Source: an uncultured Oscillibacter sp.
Lineage (GTDB): Bacteria > Bacillota_A > Clostridia > Oscillospirales > Oscillospiraceae
Assembly: GCA_951800675.1 (NCBI GenBank)
Contig: CATOKC010000114.1
Span: 1-10,002 of the forward strand
Direction of reading: 5' to 3'
Length of the DNA stretch: 10,002 bases
A program made the position numbers and the translations under genes. How positions within the stretch are numbered: position 1 is the stretch's first letter; each line of letters starts with the position of its first letter. The notes under the pieces are model-generated. The model was not told where the DNA came from. It did no database searches and saw nothing but the letters and a program-made list of their open reading frames with translations. Below are positions 5,930 through 10,002 of this stretch, piece by piece.

Positions 5930-5943
5930 GTACTATTTGATAT
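5918..5943 (+). repeat. Candidate invertase crossover site, right
   Basis: CTTGCAAAAGGT and ACTATTTGATAT flank GT (5930-5931). It matches the inverted left site at 20 of 26 positions, including an uninterrupted CAAAAGGTGTAC. Matching asymmetric GT centres in inverted orientation favour inversion over deletion. It lies just before the ribosome binding site of the 5963 gene. Confidence 0.72.
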
Positions 5944-5962
5944 ATCTAAGGAGGAACCAGCA

Positions 5963-6208
5963 ATGTTAAGATTCCCCAATGTTACATGGTGGTGTGACTC
6001 GTGCGGCGCAAATCTAAATTGTCAAGAAGGTTTTGACGATCATAAATATGTTTGGAAATGCACCGAATGCGGCTACAAAAATAGTATTTCAAAGGATAAT
6101 ATTTTTGTTGAACAGGAAAATTATCCTGGTGTTCCCTCTGATGATGACGATTCCCGTGATGATTCCGATGATGGATTCTTCGGAGGACTTTTCAGGCGAT
6201 TTTTTTAA
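5963..6208 (+). CDS. 81-residue zinc-ribbon protein with acidic tail
   Basis: The N-terminal half is a TFIIB-like zinc ribbon with CDSC (11-14) and CTEC (33-36). A strongly acidic linker, SDDDDSRDDSDD (59-70), follows, and the protein ends GFFGGLFRRFF (71-81), which looks amphipathic and could bind a membrane or a partner. AAGGAGG at 5948-5954, eight bases before ATG, sets the start. It is the first gene of a tight three-gene operon; the next start is 15 bp past its stop. Its AT-rich codons differ from the GC-rich recombinase upstream. By position it would be the first gene switched on by inversion. The family is uncharacterised as far as I know, and a role as an adaptor for the downstream SPFH protein is inference. 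Confidence 0.8.
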   Translation: MLRFPNVTWWCDSCGANLNCQEGFDDHKYVWKCTECGYKNSISKDNIFVEQENYPGVPSDDDDSRDDSDDGFFGGLFRRFF

Positions 6209-6223
6209 TCGGAGGCTTTTCAT

Positions 6224-7138
6224 ATGTTTTGTACAAAATGTGGTCAAAAATTGGCGAATGAAGCGGCATATTGCTCCGCCTGTGGTGCGATCGTTGAAAA
6301 ATCAGTTGCAGCAGATCAAGGAAGCCGCAAGCAGGTATATGTCGGCGAGATAAGGAAGTGTCCCAATTGCGGGGAGGCATTGTCGGCATTTGAAGTTAAG
6401 TGCCATGCATGTGGGTTTGAACTTCAAAATATAGCAGGCTCAAAAGCGGTAGTAGAACTGGCTAAAGCGATTGCTGCACTTGAAGCTAACAGGCCACCTC
6501 AATTACAGACGAAAAAAAATATGTACGAACTCGCTGATATATCCGCAACGCCAACAGATAGAAGTATTGCAAATATTATACAGAGCTTTGTTATCCCAAA
6601 CACCAAAGAAGATATATTGGAGTTTATGATTCTCGCATCTACTAACATTGACACTGAGGTACTGGACGATGGCCAATCCACAGATAACGTCTCTCGAAAA
6701 CTTGTCGCAAATGCATGGATTGCTAAATTTGAACAGTCTTATCAAAAAGCGAAACTCGCTTTTGGTGATAGTCCTGAGTTTAATAATATAAAGATAATTT
6801 ATGATAAAAAGCAGAAAGAAATTCGGAAAGGAAAGACTAAGACTCTTAGGCAGCTTGCGTTTATCATGTTGCCTTTCATTCTGCTCTGCATTTTTCTTAT
6901 GCTGTTTCTATGGTTTAGTACAAATTCTTCAAAAGACTCGCCTCCAAAAAATACATCCACATATTCACAAGAAGATTCTACAGATAGTGCAGAAGAACGC
7001 AAAAAGTACATAGACGAGTTTAAAAAGAACTCCAAGGAGTTTCGAGAAGACATGGATGAAATGAACGACGAAATAGCAGAGATATATAAAAGCGTCTTTG
7101 ACGGCTATAAGAGCATCTTTTCCGGTATATTTGATTAA
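6224..7138 (+). CDS. Double zinc-ribbon single-pass membrane protein
   Basis: A 304-residue protein. It has two N-terminal zinc ribbons, CTKC...CSAC (3-20) and CPNC...CHAC (46-63), then a middle domain of unknown type (about 75-205). One strong membrane span, LAFIMLPFILLCIFLMLFLWF, covers about 211-231. A low-complexity Ser/Thr/Asp stretch and a charged, probably coiled-coil tail (about 255-292) follow. The basic residues before the span (RKGKTKTLRQ) place the zinc ribbons in the cytoplasm and the tail outside. The layout recalls the zinc-ribbon/membrane proteins of the Bacillus ydjGHI stress operon, but I claim no orthology. GGAGG at 6211-6215 sets the start. Its AT-rich codon use contrasts with the SPFH gene after it and suggests separate ancestry. 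Confidence 0.82.
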   Translation: MFCTKCGQKLANEAAYCSACGAIVEKSVAADQGSRKQVYVGEIRKCPNCGEALSAFEVKCHACGFELQNIAGSKAVVELAKAIAALEANRPPQLQTKKNMYELADISATPTDRSIANIIQSFVIPNTKEDILEFMILASTNIDTEVLDDGQSTDNVSRKLVANAWIAKFEQSYQKAKLAFGDSPEFNNIKIIYDKKQKEIRKGKTKTLRQLAFIMLPFILLCIFLMLFLWFSTNSSKDSPPKNTSTYSQEDSTDSAEERKKYIDEFKKNSKEFREDMDEMNDEIAEIYKSVFDGYKSIFSGIFD

Positions 7139-7152
7139 AAGGAGGAATCCCA

Positions 7153-8499
7153 ATGGCCCTATTCGCCAAAAAGTCCAGCACCATGGACGTCATCCGCTGT
7201 GACGAGCCCTCCTATTTAATTTGGAAATGGAGGCCCGACGGCGCCACACTGGGGAGCAGCAGGCGGGAGAACGCTATCCGCTGGGGCTCCTCCCTGCGGG
7301 TGAAGGACGGCTCCGTGGCGGTCCTCGCATACACGCGCCCAGACGGCTTTGTATATGACTACATAGAAGGTCCCGCCGACATGATCCTGGAAACGGCAAA
7401 CCTTCCCGTGCTGGCCAGCCTGATCGGCAGGCTCTACGACGGCGGCAGCCCTTTCCAGGCGGAGGTCTACTTCATCAATCTGGCAGAGCTGATTCAGGTC
7501 CGCTTCGGCGTGCCCTTTTTCGATGTGTTCGACCCCCGCTTTATGGATTTCGGCGTGCCCACGGCGGTCCGTGGGACCATCAGCTTCAAAATCACGGACT
7601 ATCAGGAATTTATCCGGCTCCACAGACTGGACGACTTTGATCTGAATACTTTCCGGGGACAGATCAAGGATGCCGTGTCGAAAACGGTGAAGCGCGTGGT
7701 AACAAACGCCCCTGCCGAGCACGCCATCCCCGTGCTCCAGATCGAGCGAAAGATCCAGGAGATCAACGACTTGGTGGAGTCCGGCCTGCGCCAGCGCCTG
7801 TGTCAGGACTTCGGCATATCCGTGTCCGGGATCGACATTGCCGCCATCGAGATCGATAAAGCCAGCGACGGATACCGGCAGTTGAAGTCCGTGACCCTGG
7901 ACGTTTCCGCCGCATCGATCCAGGCCCAGACGGCGGTCAATATCAAGGAGATGCAGGATATCCAGCGGATCCGCGCCGAACATTCGGAGGCGGTGCTGAA
8001 AGCCCAGTGTGAAGAGGCCCAGTTCGCCCAACGCATCCAAACGCAATCGGAGCATTTCACGACCCACCAGCTCAACCAGCAGGCCGCTGTTGGTATGGCC
8101 GGCGCGGAAGCGCTGGGACGCATGAGCGGAGGCGCCGCCCCGGAAGCCGCCGGAGGCTGGAACCCCGCCGGTATGATGGCGGGTATGGCGGTAGGCGGCG
8201 CGATCGGCCAGAATATGGCCGGGATGATTGGCGGGATGATGTCCGGAATGCAGCAAGCCGCGCCGCCGCCTGCTCCCGGCAGCACTTTGCTGTATCATGT
8301 GGTGGTAGATGGTCAGGCCCACGGCCCCTTCAGCGAGGCCGCGCTGATGACGATGGCTGCGGAGGGGAACCTTTCCCAAGAGAGCCTGGTCTGGAAACCC
8401 GGAATGCCAGACTGGATACAGGCTTGCAGAGTACCGGAACTGCAAAAACTCTTTCCCCCGGTCCCCCCGCCCACGCCGCCGGAAAACAGCGGGCAGTAG
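7153..8499 (+). CDS. SPFH-domain (YdjI-like) protein with C-terminal GYF_2 domain
   Basis: A 448-residue protein. Residues about 15-225 form the SPFH/band-7-like domain of the YdjI / virion-core-protein group, with motifs such as VRGTISFKITDYQEF (139-153) and FGISVSGIDIAAIEID (220-235). A helical stretch (about 245-310, rich in Q, E, A) follows, typical of SPFH oligomerisation. Next comes a Gly/Met-rich low-complexity region (about 314-367) and a GYF_2-like domain, YHVVVDGQAHGPFSEAAL...VWKPGMPDWIQA (381-424). Most YdjI-type proteins end in a zinc ribbon instead; here zinc ribbons are in the two preceding proteins. SPFH proteins form membrane-associated scaffolds, and YdjI helps recruit PspA to stressed membranes in Bacillus. 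No pspA is present here. AAAAGGAGG at 7137-7145 overlaps the upstream stop, so the genes are coupled. Confidence 0.87.
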   Translation: MALFAKKSSTMDVIRCDEPSYLIWKWRPDGATLGSSRRENAIRWGSSLRVKDGSVAVLAYTRPDGFVYDYIEGPADMILETANLPVLASLIGRLYDGGSPFQAEVYFINLAELIQVRFGVPFFDVFDPRFMDFGVPTAVRGTISFKITDYQEFIRLHRLDDFDLNTFRGQIKDAVSKTVKRVVTNAPAEHAIPVLQIERKIQEINDLVESGLRQRLCQDFGISVSGIDIAAIEIDKASDGYRQLKSVTLDVSAASIQAQTAVNIKEMQDIQRIRAEHSEAVLKAQCEEAQFAQRIQTQSEHFTTHQLNQQAAVGMAGAEALGRMSGGAAPEAAGGWNPAGMMAGMAVGGAIGQNMAGMIGGMMSGMQQAAPPPAPGSTLLYHVVVDGQAHGPFSEAALMTMAAEGNLSQESLVWKPGMPDWIQACRVPELQKLFPPVPPPTPPENSGQ

Positions 8500-8504
8500 C
8501 ATCA

Positions 8505-8540
8505 GCTCCCTGCGGGACATACCCGCAGGGAGCGTTTGCT
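8505..8540 (+). terminator. Terminator of the zinc-ribbon/SPFH operon
   Basis: GCTCCCTGCGGG (8505-8516), loop ACATA, CCCGCAGGGAGC (8522-8533) form a 12-bp perfect stem followed by GTTTGCTT. The T-tract is imperfect. The hairpin lies between convergent genes. Confidence 0.75.
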
Positions 8541-9331
8541 TATTCAAAGAAAAATCCAGCCGTCATATCCAGATAATTCTCACCGCCGTATGCGGGATAC
8601 GCCTTCTTCACCTCCGTCTTGAAGGCTCCTGCGTCCCGGCAGACGGCGGCGATGGCCTTCAGCCGCTCCAGGTAGTCGATCTTCGTCTGGGCGTCCTTCA
8701 GATCCTCCGGCGTGTAGTGGGAGGTAAGGATCAGGTCATAACCCCTCTTGATGTACGCTTTCAGCTGGGCGATCATCCCGTCCGCGTGGCCCGCGCCCGC
8801 CACGATGGAGTGGCAGTCATGGCCCAGCATGTGGGTATAGACCGCGTTGATCTCCGGGATCTCCACGTCAAACGCCTCGGCGGTCCGGTGGATGATAAAC
8901 TCGATGCCGCCGATGGTTACCGGGCCCTCTCCGATCACATAATCGACGGCGTGGATGCCGCTGTCAAAGGCGCTCCCGAACGCCGCGGCGAACTGGTCGA
9001 TCAGGGCCCTGCCGCCGCCCTTCTCCGCGTACTCCACCGCGTTGGCCGTGGCGTACTTGGGGACCTCCCTCAGGAAGGACGCGCCCGCCCCGTGGTAGGC
9101 CACCAGCATCCCGGCCACCGTTTTGCCCTCCAAATACTCACCCAGCGCGGCGATGCTGTCTGTGAAGCAGGGAGGCTCCAGGACCACGAACTGTCCGGCC
9201 TTCTCCAACAGGAATACCTCGTCCGCCAGCGGGTCGCCGGTCTGGCAGGCGTGGAGCCTCACGCTGCCGAGGTCGTAAATGTGCATCTCGCCCTGGCTCA
9301 GCTGGACGGTCGTAAAATTGCGCTTATTCAT
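8540..9331 (-). CDS. Metallo-beta-lactamase-fold-like protein with degraded metal site
   Basis: A 263-residue protein. The pattern of a beta-strand pair carrying an anchored substrate pocket (VFLLEKAGQFVVLEPPCF, 39-56), VAGMLVAYHGAGASF (72-86), HMLGHDCHSIVAG (167-179) and LILTSHYTPED (200-210) resembles the metallo-beta-lactamase superfamily. The hallmark HxHxDH is replaced by YHGAGAS, although later H/D positions (H171, D172, H205) remain. Activity may therefore be lost or altered, or the metal set may differ. GGAGG eight bases upstream supports the start at 9331; a much longer open frame continues upstream but runs through the promoter region and over the divergent regulator. It is divergent from an HxlR regulator, which probably controls it. 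The fold call is by eye and only moderately sure; the gene itself is clear. Confidence 0.75.
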   Translation of the reverse strand: MNKRNFTTVQLSQGEMHIYDLGSVRLHACQTGDPLADEVFLLEKAGQFVVLEPPCFTDSIAALGEYLEGKTVAGMLVAYHGAGASFLREVPKYATANAVEYAEKGGGRALIDQFAAAFGSAFDSGIHAVDYVIGEGPVTIGGIEFIIHRTAEAFDVEIPEINAVYTHMLGHDCHSIVAGAGHADGMIAQLKAYIKRGYDLILTSHYTPEDLKDAQTKIDYLERLKAIAAVCRDAGAFKTEVKKAYPAYGGENYLDMTAGFFFE

Positions 9332-9385
9332 GAAATGTACCTCCAAATGGTCTGCGGTCAGGGATGTTCTCCCTTCGATGCCTTC

Positions 9386-9414
9386 ATCATAGCAGAACGG
9401 CGCAGATATGGGAA
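9386..9414 (-). promoter_or_regulatory. Promoter of the MBL-like gene
   Basis: On the minus strand TTCCCA (9414-9409), a 17-bp spacer and TATGAT (9391-9386), preceded by TGC (extended -10). The leader to 9331 is about 48 nt. Confidence 0.65.
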
Positions 9415-9419
9415 GTACG

Positions 9420-9431
9420 CACAATATTGTG
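9420..9431. promoter_or_regulatory. Candidate HxlR operator palindrome
   Basis: CACAATATTGTG is a perfect 12-bp palindrome with partial symmetry outside it. It lies six bases upstream of the -35 of the leftward promoter and about 25 bp upstream of the regulator's own -35. HxlR regulators bind as dimers to such palindromes in divergent intergenic regions. The site is inferred from position and symmetry only. Confidence 0.5.
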
Positions 9432-9456
9432 GTATAGGCACCTGGCGGTAACCGTC

Positions 9457-9486
9457 TTGACGGCGCGGCCTCCGGTGGGATAAAAT
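9457..9486 (+). promoter_or_regulatory. Promoter of the HxlR regulator gene
   Basis: TTGACG (9457-9462), an 18-bp spacer and TAAAAT (9481-9486). The leader is about 22 nt. Confidence 0.65.
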
Positions 9487-9514
9487 AGGAGATCATTTGA
9501 ACGGAGGATATGAG

Positions 9515-9844
9515 ATGATGGAAAACACCCTGCCCGCCTGCCCGGTGGAGACCACGCTGACGCTCATCAGTGATAAATGGAAGGTGCTGATCCTCAGGGA
9601 TCTGCTCTCCGGGACCAAGCGCTTCAGTGAACTGAAGCGGTCCATCGGCAGCGTGAGCCAGAAGGTACTGACCGCCCAGCTCCGGCAGATGGAGGCCAGC
9701 GGCCTGCTGTCCCGGACGGTCTATCCGGAGGTGCCGCCGAGGGTGGAGTACACCTTGACGGAATTGGGACACAGCTTGAAGCCGGTCCTGGATGCCATGT
9801 GGGACTGGGGGACGCAGTATAAGGAGCGGGCCGCCGGGGAGTAG
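9515..9844 (+). CDS. HxlR-family winged-helix regulator
   Basis: A 109-residue protein of the normal HxlR size. CPVETTLTLISDKWKVLILRDL (about 9-30) is the family signature, including the near-N-terminal cysteine (Cys9) that senses electrophiles or oxidants in members such as YodB and HypR. RFSELKRSIGSVSQKVLTAQLRQMEASGLL (about 36-66) is the winged-helix recognition region, and the wing ends VEYTLTELG. GGAGG at 9503-9507 lies seven bases before the ATG at 9515. A TTG at 9497 in the same frame would put that ribosome binding site inside the gene, so I reject it. It is divergent from the MBL-like gene and probably regulates it and itself. Confidence 0.9.
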   Translation: MMENTLPACPVETTLTLISDKWKVLILRDLLSGTKRFSELKRSIGSVSQKVLTAQLRQMEASGLLSRTVYPEVPPRVEYTLTELGHSLKPVLDAMWDWGTQYKERAAGE

Positions 9845-9952
9845 GGAGGCAGGAGCGCTGCTAATTTTGAGCGGCAGGCACAGCTGGCGGCAGACATCAG
9901 CTTCCTTTTGCCACTGGATCGGTTATATGAAAACGGCGGTTTTGAAATTTGA
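9845..9952 (+). other. Possible coding remnant after the HxlR gene
   Basis: Directly after the HxlR stop, in the same frame, 35 codons stay open to a TGA at 9950-9952. The stretch AANFERQAQLAADISFLL followed by PLDRLYENGGFEI reads like protein rather than random translation. There is no start codon with a ribosome binding site. It may be the decayed end of a lost gene. I do not recognise the family. Confidence 0.25.
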
Positions 9953-9956
9953 TATG

Positions 9957-10002
9957 CTCCCTCTAAAGTAGACAGTGAAAAAACAAAACTGTCGAAATAG
10001 GG
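9957..10002. mobile_element. Possible insertion-sequence end at the window edge
   Basis: CCCTCTAAAGTAGACAGT (9959-9976) is followed by an inverted ACTGTC (9988-9993) and AGGG (9999-10002). This resembles the terminal region of IS3-type elements found in Clostridia, as I remember them. No transposase lies inside the window, so the call rests on the terminal sequence alone. Confidence 0.3.

Noticed and set aside
5919..5947. TTGCAA-N16-TATATC as a rightward promoter for the 5963 operon
   Set aside because: The -10 is poor and the start would fall at the ribosome binding site. The match comes mostly from the crossover site itself.
9332..9772. N-terminal extension of the MBL-like open frame
   Set aside because: It runs through the promoter region and across the HxlR gene on the other strand. 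GGAGG and ATG at 9331 give a natural start.

Overview
The window looks like chromosomal DNA from a GC-rich, low-copy-repeat-bearing gut Firmicute (Clostridia, most likely an Oscillospiraceae-type bacterium). The reasons are the strong AGGAGG-type ribosome binding sites, sigma-A promoters with 17-bp spacers, the MetV/MetF pair, the bactofilin, and short GC hairpin repeats between genes. The assignment is an inference from style, not from a marker gene.

Layout. Positions 1-587 hold no convincing gene but many hairpins. A sigma-A promoter then drives metV-metF (663-2239), which make the two subunits of a clostridial-type methylenetetrahydrofolate reductase. A bactofilin gene (2312-2779, minus strand) converges on metF across a shared hairpin. 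Positions 2884-3502 are a compact accessory island. Two direct copies of an ~85-bp palindromic repeat, themselves bracketed by a 17-bp direct repeat, enclose what looks like a type I toxin-antitoxin locus: a 28-residue hydrophobic peptide with a structured leader, faced by an antisense promoter. Both promoters are perfect TTGACA-N17-TATAAT. Next come a small zinc-ribbon protein (3646-4026) and an orphan cupin/AraC-type regulator (4124-4969), each with a clear terminator.

The most interesting region is 5160-8540. A Hin/Gin-type serine recombinase (5160-5774) is followed within 7 bp by a 26-bp imperfect palindrome whose half-site resembles enterobacterial hix/gix sites. A second, inverted copy lies at 5918-5943, and both have the same non-palindromic central dinucleotide. 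Between them sits a good sigma-A promoter (TTGCAA-N17-TAAAAT with an extended -10). It currently points left, away from the operon that begins at 5963. Inversion would put its -10 at about 5896-5901, facing that operon. I read this as an invertible promoter (phase-variation switch) captured in the OFF orientation. The operon encodes an 81-residue zinc-ribbon protein with an acidic/amphipathic tail, a double zinc-ribbon single-pass membrane protein, and an SPFH-domain protein with a C-terminal GYF_2-like domain. This resembles the Bacillus YdjG-YdjH-YdjI envelope-stress module without PspA.

At the right end, an HxlR-family redox-type regulator (9515-9844) is divergent from a metallo-beta-lactamase-fold-like protein with a degraded metal site (8540-9331, minus strand). 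A 12-bp palindrome between the two promoters is a candidate operator. The last ~150 bp hold a possible gene remnant and what may be the end of an insertion sequence.
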